The notes: generated from the letters alone by a model not told the origin. 41,517 nt of DNA from Lachnospiraceae bacterium (GCA_017450105.1 JAFSXC010000028.1:1-41517); one strand, 5' to 3'. Counted from the stretch's first letter, positions 7,972 to 16,584 are shown. Program-made: numbers and translations.

Positions 7972-10423
7972 CCTTTTTCTTCCTTTTTTCAACAAACCAC
8001 CAAAGGAACAGGCCTGTAAAGCAGCCGGCGGAAATCGCCGCTCCCTGGCCAAACCACGGGGTTCGGTACTTTAGTTCCACATTATGATAACCGACTTCCA
8101 GGGGAATTGCAATATAGGAATCCATAAAAGTTTCACTATCCTTTAATTTTCCATCTACTTCCACAGTCCATCCGCTTTCCTGCGGTATTCCGAGCACCAG
8201 GCGCCCGGGCTCATCCACCTGAATGTCCCCGCGGACACGGGTATCCTTCCATTCCGTCACATTGAGCACACAACGCGACAGCGCCTGGTATGCCCTATCC
8301 AGCACATCCAGATCCAGCACATACCAGGTAACATCGATCGCCTCGTCATTCGAAGCACTGACGGTCAGACTTTCCCCCTTCTTAAGATAGCCAAGGTCCA
8401 GAAGATAGTGGTGCGTGGTCTTGGAGAGCGTGGTCTTTACATCTCCCCTGGTCACAAAGACACGGGGTATCCCGGTATTCTTCATCTCACCGTAGTAATA
8501 GCCGTCCTCTTCGGCCAGAAGGACGGTGCCCTCTTCGGGACCCTCCTCTTCTCCGACATAACGAAGGAGCTCCTCTCCCGCCCCAAGGGCCGAAGCCAGG
8601 CCGTTTACGGTCTCGATGCAGGAGCCGTCCTCCCTGTTCCAGCGCTCCTCCAGGCCTTCGTCCGTCAGGAAGCCCAGCGGCAGACTGTAGGTGTTCTCAT
8701 AGAGATAGAGGTCATCCTTTTCGGCGATCAGCTTTTTCAGCGGACTTTCTTCGTTTCCGTTGTCCAGCAGCATGTATTTCACCTGCAGCATGGAGGAAAA
8801 CAGGGGCGTGGCGCCGTTGTAGCAATAGTAGTTCTTTCCGCCCTCCATTCCGGCTTCATGGAAGGCATCCGCCACATCCATATTGATCAGCGAGGAAAAC
8901 AGGGAGGCTGAGGGATAGCCGCTGAGAAGATTCTCATCCTTCATCAGCCGCTCATATCTTTCCATTCTCCAGAAGCCGGGATCCTTTTCCCTTTGCTCAG
9001 CAGCCAGGCTTCTTGCCGTCTCGATCCCGGCTGTATAATCCGGGCGGCTTGTGGTATCAAAGCCCGTTTCGACAAAGTTGGCGCTCACCTCGACAACGGA
9101 AAGGAGCAGCACTCCCAAGAAGGCCACGGCTCTGGTCCCGCTCTTCGGATGGCGTGCAAGCAGATAGAGCAGAAGATAGCCGCCCAGGAAGAGAACCGTC
9201 GCCACCGCCCGCTGGGCCGGAAAACTGTCCCCGGGGACGACAAACCAGAGGATGACCGTCAGCGACACGCTTCCGACGCCGGCGATCACAATGTCCCTGA
9301 TGCTGTTTCCCGCCATGGAGAAGAAGGCCTCCGTCGCCACGGCCAGAAGCACAAAGATATAGAGGAAAGACTGTCTGGCCGGAAGTCCCTCCGGAAAATG
9401 AAAGCCGTGCCAGATGTATTCCAGAACATTGGTGCAGAAGCTGAGCTGGAAGAAGACCAGCAAAACGGCTCTCCTTATCTTTGCGCCTTTACTGATCCTT
9501 CGGTTCAGAAGATACAAAAGCAGGAGGAAAATGACAAAAACCCCGCAATAAATATTCGGAAGCTTCCCCTCGGTGGTGGTCACAGGCAGACCGAAAAAGC
9601 CCCTGGCCAGGCCCTCCAGCGGATTATAATAGATGGAAAGCTCACCCGGGAACTGGTTGTTCCCGGAGCCGCTGATCCCGAGGATCGCAATCTCCGGCAG
9701 GATCAAAACAGCCGATATCCCTCCCGACAGAAGCGAGACCAGCGCTGTCTTTCCTATGCATTTCAGCCGTCTTCCTTTCGGGCAGTTTTCCGCAAGGGTA
9801 AGGAAGAACCAGATCACGATAAAGATGCAGATCATGATCGAAATATAGTAATTGGACCAGATGGCGATCGTAAGCGTCAGCGCGTACAGCCCGAACCTCC
9901 CGTCCTTCATCAGCCGTTCCAGGCCGAGAATAATCAGAGGGAACAGCGCCACCGCGTCCAGCCACATGATATCCCAGTAATAGGCGCAGAAAAACCCGGA
10001 CAGAGCGTAGAACAGAGACGGAGCAAGAAGGCAGATGTGTTCCTTTCCCGTCCGGTGCTCCAGATAGAGATATTCCGCGAGACCCGCTACGGCAGCCTTG
10101 ATCGTGACAAAAAAGGTCATGGCCTCGATCAGGCCTTTTCTCGGGAAAATTCCCAGCAAAAGGTTCAGGGGGCTGGACAGATAATAGGCGTAGGTCGCAA
10201 GGAAATCCGAGCCGACGCCGATATTCCAGGAAAAAAACGGGCTGCCGAAGGTCTTCAGCTTTTCCATCAGCTCGGCATGAAACGGGGCATACTGGTGGTA
10301 CATATCAATATGAAGAATGCACCGGTCCCCGAAGGGATAGACGCCCTTTACCAAATAAATTATGAAGAGAATCAGCAGCGGCGCCAGAAAAGCCATCAGC
10401 CGCAGCCTGGTCTTTTTCGTCAT
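7868..10423 (-). CDS. YfhO-family membrane protein
   Basis: An 851-residue polytopic membrane protein of the YfhO family (PF09586). It starts LRLMAFLAPLLILFIIYLVKG, followed by YPFGDRCILHIDMYHQYAPF and SWNIGVGSDFLATYAYYLSSP, the family's conserved first outer loop. There are about 12 helices in residues 1-480, a large extracellular C-terminal part (about 480-790), and a last helix near 795-812 followed by a basic KRKKK tail. Relatives help transfer sugars onto teichoic acids or other surface polymers. The start ATG overlaps the penicillin-binding-protein stop (ATGA), so translation is coupled. The last 34 residues (from 818) lie inside the next gene in another frame, look non-native (Gly/Arg-rich), and may result from a lost base in the A-tracts at about 7974-7988. 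Confidence 0.88.
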   Translation of the reverse strand: MTKKTRLRLMAFLAPLLILFIIYLVKGVYPFGDRCILHIDMYHQYAPFHAELMEKLKTFGSPFFSWNIGVGSDFLATYAYYLSSPLNLLLGIFPRKGLIEAMTFFVTIKAAVAGLAEYLYLEHRTGKEHICLLAPSLFYALSGFFCAYYWDIMWLDAVALFPLIILGLERLMKDGRFGLYALTLTIAIWSNYYISIMICIFIVIWFFLTLAENCPKGRRLKCIGKTALVSLLSGGISAVLILPEIAILGISGSGNNQFPGELSIYYNPLEGLARGFFGLPVTTTEGKLPNIYCGVFVIFLLLLYLLNRRISKGAKIRRAVLLVFFQLSFCTNVLEYIWHGFHFPEGLPARQSFLYIFVLLAVATEAFFSMAGNSIRDIVIAGVGSVSLTVILWFVVPGDSFPAQRAVATVLFLGGYLLLYLLARHPKSGTRAVAFLGVLLLSVVEVSANFVETGFDTTSRPDYTAGIETARSLAAEQREKDPGFWRMERYERLMKDENLLSGYPSASLFSSLINMDVADAFHEAGMEGGKNYYCYNGATPLFSSMLQVKYMLLDNGNEESPLKKLIAEKDDLYLYENTYSLPLGFLTDEGLEERWNREDGSCIETVNGLASALGAGEELLRYVGEEEGPEEGTVLLAEEDGYYYGEMKNTGIPRVFVTRGDVKTTLSKTTHHYLLDLGYLKKGESLTVSASNDEAIDVTWYVLDLDVLDRAYQALSRCVLNVTEWKDTRVRGDIQVDEPGRLVLGIPQESGWTVEVDGKLKDSETFMDSYIAIPLEVGYHNVELKYRTPWFGQGAAISAGCFTGLFLWWFVEKRKKKDEKEDKVNHDRGSGRGDGRFGSTLLHRGRSGRRK

Positions 10424-12528
10424 GAAAACTCCTTTACGGGCAGATCGCGGATCAGCGTCAGCATTCCCTCGCGCCAGATCAGCGCGGGATAGGAGCCGCC
10501 GCTTAAGCCCTCCATGCTCCTCGGATTGTCAAAGCCCACCCATACCGTCAGCGTGTAATAAGGCGTCAATCCGCAGAACCAGCCATCCTTGTTGTCGTTT
10601 GTGGTGCCGGTTTTCCCGGCCGCCGGCATTTCGGAAAAGCTTTCCCATTCCATGCTTTTTCCTGTTCCTTCAGAGATGACGCTCTCCATCAGCTCAACCA
10701 TCTTGTCCGCCGCTGCCGCGTCATAGACCTGCTTTTCCTCCGTCCCGTCGAACAGCTCTCTCCCGTTCTTGTCCCGCATCGAGGAAAGGCAGGTCACCTG
10801 CCGGAAGGTACCGTTGTTCCCGAGCGCCGCGTAAGCCCCGGCCATCTGGGTCGTGGTAACGCTCAGCGTACCGAGCGCGGAGGAAAGCACATAATCGGAA
10901 GGCAGTATCCGTTCAAATTCCATGTCCTGAAGATAGGAAAGCCCTTTTTTCGGCGTGAGCTGGCCGAACACATACAAAGCGCAGCCATTCCGGCTGTTCG
11001 TCACGGCATTTTTCAGAGAATAGCCCTGACCCGGAAGCTCCAGCACCGGCTTTCCCTCCTCGGCCTCCTTCACATCCACGTCCGTGAGCGTTGAGTCCTC
11101 CGTAAAGCCCTCCATCAGGGCAGGCGTATACACCGCGATCGGCTTCACCGAGCTCCCGGGCTGGCGGTAGGACTGGTAAGCGCGATTCAACCCATAGGTC
11201 TCGGACAAATACTCCTGGCTCCTTCCGCCCACAACGGCGATGACCCTCCCATTCCTGTTGTCGATGGCGGTCATAGCTCCCTGAAAGGCAAAGATCCCCT
11301 CGTCCACGTCCCGTTCAATCTCAAATTCCAGTTCTCTGTCCAAAACCTCCTGCAGTCTCTTCTGCGCGTCGGAATCCAGAGATGTATACACCTTGTAGCC
11401 GCCGGAATAAAGATTTGTCCGCTCCAGCTCGTATTCCTCGTCAAAGGACTCCCTGTACTCCCGGTATTCCTCGTCCGTGGAAAAGGAATAGCGGAAGGAG
11501 AAGCCGTCCAGCCGCATCAGGTAGCGGATCGCGCAGTCTATGGCATAGGTCGTTTCGAAATTATACTCCGGGATCAGCGAGGTCCTCCGGGGTGTGATCT
11601 GAATCGGCTCCTCAAGCGCTCTTTCATACTGCACGCTCGTAATATAGCCCTGCTCCTTCATATCCCTTAAGATCTTCTGCTGTCTCGGAACAGCCCGTTC
11701 CTTATCCTCATAGGGATTAAAATAGGTCGGGCGGTTGGGCAGCGCGCAAAGATAGGCCGTTTCCGCCAGAGATAATTCGGAGGCACTTTTCCCGAAGTAG
11801 GACCGGGCCGCAGCCTCCAGCCCATAGATCGCGTTCCCGAAATTCGCGGAATTGATGTAATATTCCATCAGCTCCTGCTTGGAATATCTCTTTGTAAGGC
11901 GCTTGGCCACCAGCATTTCCTTCACCTTCCGCTCGATCGACACCTCCCGCGTCAGGTAGGTGGTCCTTGCGAGCTGCTGGGTTATGGTGCTGGCCCCCGC
12001 CACATCGTCCCCATGGGAAAAGATGTATTTGAAGAGCACGCGGAAGATCCCCTTGACATCCACCCCGTCGTTTTTCCAGAAGGTCCGATCCTCCACCGCA
12101 ACAAACGCGTTGATCGCATCCTTCGGGATATCGACATAGGACAGATAAACGGAATCGGCTCCTCCGGACAGCTTCGCAAGCTGATTTCCTTCGCTGTCGT
12201 AGAGGTAAGTCGTCTCGGCCATTCGGAAATCGTAGGGCTCGCTCTCCCTTACCACCTCCTCCGCATAGGCCACACATTCCTTATATTTCCCGCCGTAGCG
12301 CGCGTAGATGATGATAAAGCCCACCAGAAGAAGGATCCCCGCAACGATCAGCGGCCCCTCCAGAAGGATCCAGATCCCGTGCAGAAGATCTGCCAAAAAG
12401 GCTCCCATGACCTTAAAAAAATAAAGGACAGTATTTCCTCCGTTCTTCTTCTGGGCCGCAATTACCCGCATCAAAAGAGAGGAACTGTCACTTTTTATCC
12501 ATCTGCGCTTCTTCTTTTTCTTAGCCAT
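10420..12528 (-). CDS. Class A penicillin-binding protein (PBP1a type)
   Basis: A 702-residue bifunctional peptidoglycan synthase. It has a basic cytoplasmic tail, then one membrane helix (about residues 55-76). The glycosyltransferase domain includes EDRTFW with catalytic E146, then GASTITQQLARTTYL (178-192). The transpeptidase domain has SSVK (459-462, nucleophile S459), SRN (512-514) and KTG (639-641). It polymerises lipid II and cross-links the strands on the outer face of the membrane. The ATG at 12528 follows the tRNA-Leu terminator by only 13 nt and lacks a clear ribosome-binding site, so its transcription and start are uncertain. The next gene begins inside its stop codon (ATGA). Confidence 0.95.
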   Translation of the reverse strand: MAKKKKKRRWIKSDSSSLLMRVIAAQKKNGGNTVLYFFKVMGAFLADLLHGIWILLEGPLIVAGILLLVGFIIIYARYGGKYKECVAYAEEVVRESEPYDFRMAETTYLYDSEGNQLAKLSGGADSVYLSYVDIPKDAINAFVAVEDRTFWKNDGVDVKGIFRVLFKYIFSHGDDVAGASTITQQLARTTYLTREVSIERKVKEMLVAKRLTKRYSKQELMEYYINSANFGNAIYGLEAAARSYFGKSASELSLAETAYLCALPNRPTYFNPYEDKERAVPRQQKILRDMKEQGYITSVQYERALEEPIQITPRRTSLIPEYNFETTYAIDCAIRYLMRLDGFSFRYSFSTDEEYREYRESFDEEYELERTNLYSGGYKVYTSLDSDAQKRLQEVLDRELEFEIERDVDEGIFAFQGAMTAIDNRNGRVIAVVGGRSQEYLSETYGLNRAYQSYRQPGSSVKPIAVYTPALMEGFTEDSTLTDVDVKEAEEGKPVLELPGQGYSLKNAVTNSRNGCALYVFGQLTPKKGLSYLQDMEFERILPSDYVLSSALGTLSVTTTQMAGAYAALGNNGTFRQVTCLSSMRDKNGRELFDGTEEKQVYDAAAADKMVELMESVISEGTGKSMEWESFSEMPAAGKTGTTNDNKDGWFCGLTPYYTLTVWVGFDNPRSMEGLSGGSYPALIWREGMLTLIRDLPVKEFS

Positions 12529-12541
12529 GGTAGTGAGTGGT

Positions 12542-12578
12542 GTAAAAAATCGGATGGCCCTTACGGGTCATTCGATTT
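12542..12578 (-). terminator. Intrinsic terminator after tRNA-Leu
   Basis: On the minus strand, an imperfect hairpin (AATCG, ATG, CCC, loop GTAA, GGG, CAT, CGATT, with A-C mismatches) is followed by a six-T run. It sits between tRNA-Leu and the penicillin-binding-protein gene, so that gene needs read-through or a promoter of its own. Confidence 0.75.
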
Positions 12579-12591
12579 ATTGATTCTATAA

Positions 12592-12675
12592 TGCCGGTGG
12601 CGGGACTTGAACCCGCACGACGTTACCGCCAACAGATTTTGAGTCTGCCTCGTCTGCCAATTCCGACACACCGGC
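12592..12675 (-). tRNA. tRNA-Leu (anticodon CAA)
   Basis: An 84-nt class II tRNA. The acceptor arms GCCGGTG and CACCGGC pair. The anticodon loop CTCAAAA sits on a 5-bp stem and gives CAA, reading UUG. A long variable arm and a T-loop GTTCAAGTC are present. The discriminator is A and no CCA is encoded. It lies just downstream of lysA on the same strand. Confidence 0.95.
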
Positions 12676-12678
12676 CAG

Positions 12679-12698
12679 GTCCGGGAAAGCTCCCGGAC
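12679..12698 (-). promoter_or_regulatory. Perfect 8-bp stem hairpin between lysA and tRNA-Leu
   Basis: GTCCGGGA and TCCCGGAC pair around a 4-nt loop, ending 3 nt before the tRNA 5' end and 17 nt after the lysA stop. There is no U-run. If the two genes share a transcript, it may protect the lysA mRNA end or guide processing of the tRNA 5' side; it could also be a poor terminator. Confidence 0.5.
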
Positions 12699-12715
12699 GA
12701 ACACGCTTTGTTATT

Positions 12716-13993
12716 TTAACATACTTCATCCATTCCGTCCAGAATATCACAAAAATCAAAGGTCGAGAAATAATCCCGGACGGTTTCTCTGCGGCGGATC
12801 AACTGCACCGACCCGTCCTCCTTCAGCAGAAGCTCAGGTGATTTCAGCTTTCCGTTGTAGTTATAGCCCATGGAATAGCCGTGGGCACCGGTATCATGAA
12901 TATAGAGCGTATCCCCGATATCGATCTTCGGCAGCGACCTGTCGATCGCAAATTTGTCATTGTTCTCACACAGGGACCCGACCACATCGTACATATGGTC
13001 CAGCGGCTCCTCTTCCTTTCCGAGAACCGTAATATGGTGGTAAGCGTTATACATGGCAGGCCGCATCAGGTCCACCGCGCAGGCGTCCACTCCGATATAT
13101 TCCTTATAGATATGCTTTTTATGGATCGCCGTGGTAATCAGCGCTCCGTAAGGCCCCGTCATAAACCGGCCCATTTCCGTATAGATCGCGACATTTCCCA
13201 TCCCCTGCGGCACAAGAATATCGTCATAGGCCTTTTTCACACCCGCTCCAATCTCCCGGATATCATTCGGCGTCTGGTCCAGCCGGTAGGCCACTCCGAC
13301 ACCGCCGGAAAGATTAATAAAGGAAATATCACAGCCCAGATCCTTATGGAGGCTTGCGGCCAGAGAAAACAAGGTCCGGGACAGGGCAGGATAGTAGTCA
13401 TTCGTTACGGTATTGCTGACCAGGAAGGAATGGATCCCGAAATGCTTTACACCCTTCGTCATCAGGATCCGCACCGCCTCAAAGAGCTGCTCCTTGGTCA
13501 TTCCGTACTTCGAATCCCCGGGGTTATCCATAATTCCGTTGCTGATCTCGTATACCCCGCCGGGGTTATAGCGCAGGGAAACCGTTTCGGGGAAGGTCCC
13601 CACCTCCTTCTCAAAAAAAGGAATGTGCGTAATATCGTCAAAATTGATTACGGCGCCGATCTTTGCCGCATACCGGTATTCCTCCGCCGGCGTATCGTTG
13701 GAGGAGAACATGATCTTTTCGGGGGCAAAGCCGAGCTGCTTCGAAACCGCCAGCTCCGCGAAGCTCGCGCAGTCCACGCCGAAGCCGTATTCCTTGAAAA
13801 TATTCAGAATAAACGGATTCGGCAGGGCCTTTACCGCGAAATACTCGCAATAGCCCGGATTCCAGGAAAAGGCCTCCTTCACCGCCCTCGCGTTCTCCCG
13901 GATCCCCTTCTCATCATAGAGGTGGAAGGGCGTCGGGAAGGATTTTTTGATCTCATCAATCTGTTCTTTTGTTACAAAGGTTTTCTTTCTCAT
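12716..13993 (-). CDS. lysA: Diaminopimelate decarboxylase
   Basis: A 425-residue PLP-dependent decarboxylase of fold type III. It should convert meso-diaminopimelate to L-lysine, the last step of lysine synthesis. The PLP lysine is K55 in EYFAVKALPNP. The SGGVGVAYRLDQTPNDI region is the glycine-rich phosphate-binding loop, and EMGRFMTGPYGALIT and SLCENNDKF supply the C-terminal active-site parts. The usual LysA CESGD motif is CENND here, and the usual HIGSQ region reads HSFLVSN, so it belongs to a divergent subgroup; a related amino-acid decarboxylase activity cannot be excluded. The aspartokinase that starts the same pathway is elsewhere in this window. The ATG at 13993 has GTAGGAAAG upstream. 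Confidence 0.85.
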   Translation of the reverse strand: MRKKTFVTKEQIDEIKKSFPTPFHLYDEKGIRENARAVKEAFSWNPGYCEYFAVKALPNPFILNIFKEYGFGVDCASFAELAVSKQLGFAPEKIMFSSNDTPAEEYRYAAKIGAVINFDDITHIPFFEKEVGTFPETVSLRYNPGGVYEISNGIMDNPGDSKYGMTKEQLFEAVRILMTKGVKHFGIHSFLVSNTVTNDYYPALSRTLFSLAASLHKDLGCDISFINLSGGVGVAYRLDQTPNDIREIGAGVKKAYDDILVPQGMGNVAIYTEMGRFMTGPYGALITTAIHKKHIYKEYIGVDACAVDLMRPAMYNAYHHITVLGKEEEPLDHMYDVVGSLCENNDKFAIDRSLPKIDIGDTLYIHDTGAHGYSMGYNYNGKLKSPELLLKEDGSVQLIRRRETVRDYFSTFDFCDILDGMDEVC

Positions 13994-13998
13994 CTTTC

Positions 13999-14188
13999 CT
14001 ACACCGCCATCGGCTCATCCGAAAGCAGGAGCCTGCCGTCGGAAAAGAACTCCTTCAGCGTTTCATTTTCCAAGGGCTTCCCGTAACAGCAGCCTGCTCT
14101 CTCATGCAGCCGGTTTCATGCAAAAATCTGCCTGTTCACTCGTTTCCACAAGGTAGGATACCATATCACACAGCTCAAAGTCCAGTCC
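13999..14188 (-). pseudogene. Decayed remnant, possibly the C-terminal end of an EAL-domain protein
   Basis: The 197 nt between the helicase stop and lysA contains no intact gene, but it reads like coding sequence with one frameshift. The first part (14188-14105) gives VETSEQADFCMKPAA, then TGA. One base later another frame (14103-13999) gives ERAGCCYGKPLENETLKEFF and a stop. Together this resembles the end of EAL cyclic-di-GMP phosphodiesterases, which often read GVETxEQADFL...CERAQGYYYGKP. The Y-to-C changes and the missing Q would be single small mutations. The match is by eye and short; the stretch could instead be ordinary lysA leader sequence. Confidence 0.35.
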
Positions 14189-14197
14189 TTAAAAATC

Positions 14198-16300
14198 TCA
14201 CGACCCGTAGCATGAATCACACACCCCATAAGGGTAGATCCACGGCAGCTTCTTCCCGCAGCGCTTGCACCGTTTGGACTGGAACCGGCCGTCGTCCAGA
14301 ATGTCCAGAAGCTGGGCCGAGATCCTGCGCTTTTTCTCCAAAATCCTTTCGGCGTCCTCCTCACTTTCAAAGGCCAGTGCATAAGCATAGAGGAAGTCAT
14401 ACATCCGATAAGCGCTTTCGAGCGCCTGCATCCGTTCCTCACTCGCAGGATGCCTGTCCGGATCCGCGTCATCGATCAGCTCCTCCAGGTCGGCCTTCGA
14501 TCCCGCGGCCTGGCAGCGATAGCAATAAAGCCAGCAGTCATGCACGTTTTCGTCCTTGGCATCGATCGAGAAGGAGATGTATTTCCGGACCAGGTCCTTC
14601 TGGTCATCCACCGCCTCCAGCTCTCTGGCCAGCATGATCTTCTCTTCGATATCTCCCTTTTCGTAGTCCCTTGTCGCGGGAAGCTCGTTCCAGACCTCCA
14701 GGATCTCCGAGATCCTCGCATTGCTGTCCAGAAACGCCGACGGGATCTCGATGACCGCCTTCCGGATCATCGGCTCCTCCCGGACAAGGAGAGAAGCGAT
14801 CAGCTCCTTCTCGGCGTAGCTTTGTACCAGGCCCACATCGTAGATACCGTAGCGGCCGGCCCGGCCGGCGATCTGCTTTACCTCGGTTCCGTTCAGCTTC
14901 CGTTTTGTCCGTCCGTCGAATTTTGCGTATTGGAGGAATACAATCCGGCGGATCGGGAGATTTAAGCCCATGCCGATAGCATCCGTGGCCACCAGGACCT
15001 TCGTCTGTCCCGTGGCAAATTTTTCCGCCTCCTTATGGCGCACGTCGTAGGGAAGCGCGCCGTAGATGATGCTGCAGGGGATCCCGTTTTCCCGGAGGTC
15101 CGACGCGCAGCCGTGAACATCGATCCGCGAGAACACGATAAAGGCATCTCCGTCCTCCACATCCCGCGGGAAGTCGAAATCCCGGTCATCCATAATCAGC
15201 GGCGTCATCCGTTCATGCCTTATTATTTCATAATCATCGCTGCAGGAGCGGATCATCCGGATCAGGCAGGGAAGCGCATTATCCGCTGCACAGACATGAA
15301 CAACATCTGCGCGGACTCCCAGAATAGCGTTCGTCCAGGCCCCGCCGCGCTGAGCGTCGGCGCACATCTGACCCTCGTCGATCACAGCCACATCGTATTC
15401 CCTAGTATTATCAAGCATCTCAATGGTCGAGGACTGGTGCGAGGCACCCTCCATCAGGATCCTCTCCTCCCCCGTGATCATCGAGCAGGGGACCCCGTCA
15501 TCCGTCATCCGCTCAAACTGCTCGTAGGCAAGAAGACGCAAGGGAGCAAGATACACCCCTGTCGGCGCCCTTTTCAGGGTTTCCAGAGCTTCATGCGTTT
15601 TCCCCGAATTGGTCGGACCGATGTGCAGGACAAAATGTCGTTTCTGCATTCGTGTCTCCGGAAACAGATCCGCATAATTGTCCGGCGTGGAATTTAGAAA
15701 ATCCCGGGACATCTCATCCCGCAGATTCAGCTTCTGGACATAGAGCAGGGCCACATTCCGATGCACCCTGTTTTCCGAAAGCAGCTCGATGATGACTCCG
15801 GGAGTAAAATGCTCCCAAAGGTCCTCCAGGATCTCCTCCCGGAAGGGCCAGTCCGAGGCCACCATCTGCTTCATGACATGCTCCGCGGCCTTGAAGCTGC
15901 CCGTTTCACGAAAATACCTTTCCGTTTCCGGAAGCGAATGCAGGACCTTCATAAAATATTCCGGGAGTTCCTTGTATCCCGCGGCCTCTGCGAAAAAGGC
16001 TTCCGAGAGGGAGGTTTTTCTCTGAACACAGAAGGCCTCAATGGTCCGCCTCCCGAGCTTCTGGTCCACGTCCCTGTCATGCCTTCTTCTCCTCGTCTTC
16101 GGGGCATACTGCACCCGCGTTTTCAGGGAAAGCTCACCTTTTGCAATAAGGAAGGCCTCGATCTCTTCCCTCTTTCCCCGCAAAAGCTCCATCAGAGGAT
16201 ATTTTTCAAGAAGGTCTCTGGCCAGCTCCTTATTTTCCGCTAATCTTCTTTTTGCCGCCCTCCTCTGTTCGGAGGAGCGTTTTCTTCTTCTGTGCGCCAT
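14198..16300 (-). CDS. SUV3-like DExH RNA helicase with C-terminal zinc ribbon
   Basis: A 700-residue superfamily 2 helicase, closest by motif to the mitochondrial degradosome helicase SUV3. It has a basic N-terminal tail, a helical region (about 80-215), Walker A GPTNSGKT (228-235), YLAPLRLLAYE (250-260) and the Walker B variant DEGQ (308-311). ATDAIGMGLNLPIRRIVF (438-455) and QIAGRAGRYG (476-485) complete the second RecA lobe. A zinc-ribbon-like tail has C678, C681, C694 and C697. It probably unwinds RNA using ATP; its partner nuclease is not in the window. The ATG at 16300 has AAGGGA 7 nt upstream. A tRNA-Thr gene lies immediately upstream on the same strand. Confidence 0.88.
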   Translation of the reverse strand: MAHRRRKRSSEQRRAAKRRLAENKELARDLLEKYPLMELLRGKREEIEAFLIAKGELSLKTRVQYAPKTRRRRHDRDVDQKLGRRTIEAFCVQRKTSLSEAFFAEAAGYKELPEYFMKVLHSLPETERYFRETGSFKAAEHVMKQMVASDWPFREEILEDLWEHFTPGVIIELLSENRVHRNVALLYVQKLNLRDEMSRDFLNSTPDNYADLFPETRMQKRHFVLHIGPTNSGKTHEALETLKRAPTGVYLAPLRLLAYEQFERMTDDGVPCSMITGEERILMEGASHQSSTIEMLDNTREYDVAVIDEGQMCADAQRGGAWTNAILGVRADVVHVCAADNALPCLIRMIRSCSDDYEIIRHERMTPLIMDDRDFDFPRDVEDGDAFIVFSRIDVHGCASDLRENGIPCSIIYGALPYDVRHKEAEKFATGQTKVLVATDAIGMGLNLPIRRIVFLQYAKFDGRTKRKLNGTEVKQIAGRAGRYGIYDVGLVQSYAEKELIASLLVREEPMIRKAVIEIPSAFLDSNARISEILEVWNELPATRDYEKGDIEEKIMLARELEAVDDQKDLVRKYISFSIDAKDENVHDCWLYCYRCQAAGSKADLEELIDDADPDRHPASEERMQALESAYRMYDFLYAYALAFESEEDAERILEKKRRISAQLLDILDDGRFQSKRCKRCGKKLPWIYPYGVCDSCYGS

Positions 16301-16361
16301 TTTCTGTCCCTTAAAATAAAAATCCCCAAAACCGGCAGGTTTCAGGGCTTTATAATGGAAA

Positions 16362-16434
<73 letters not shown>

Positions 16435-16462
16435 AGAACCGATATTTCTGTTCGACCTATCA

Positions 16463-16491
16463 ATAATACTATAGGAATCCTCCGTTGTCAA
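16463..16491 (-). promoter_or_regulatory. Sigma-A promoter of tRNA-Thr
   Basis: On the minus strand, a perfect -35 TTGACA (16491-16486), a 17-bp spacer and TATTAT (16468-16463) sit about 30 bp before the tRNA 5' end. This may also drive the helicase gene by read-through. Confidence 0.8.
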
Positions 16492-16555
16492 TTAAATCCG
16501 TTTTTCTGTCTTATTCTGTCCGTTCTGCGTGTACTGTTCACATCACAGCAACCTA

Positions 16556-16584
16556 TTGTCTTACTGAAACGAGACTGTTATAAT
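16556..16584 (+). promoter_or_regulatory. Sigma-A promoter of the DUF3850-like gene
   Basis: TTGTCT (16556-16561), a 17-bp spacer and a perfect TATAAT (16579-16584) lie 40 bp before the start codon. It is divergent from the tRNA-Thr promoter. Confidence 0.75.

Noticed and set aside
8993-10492. 499-codon plus-strand open frame
   Set aside because: It is antisense to the YfhO gene, with low-complexity charged composition and no ribosome site.
13994-14197. Lysine riboswitch before lysA
   Set aside because: No conserved L-box core segments and no terminator hairpin are present; the stretch reads better as coding remnant.
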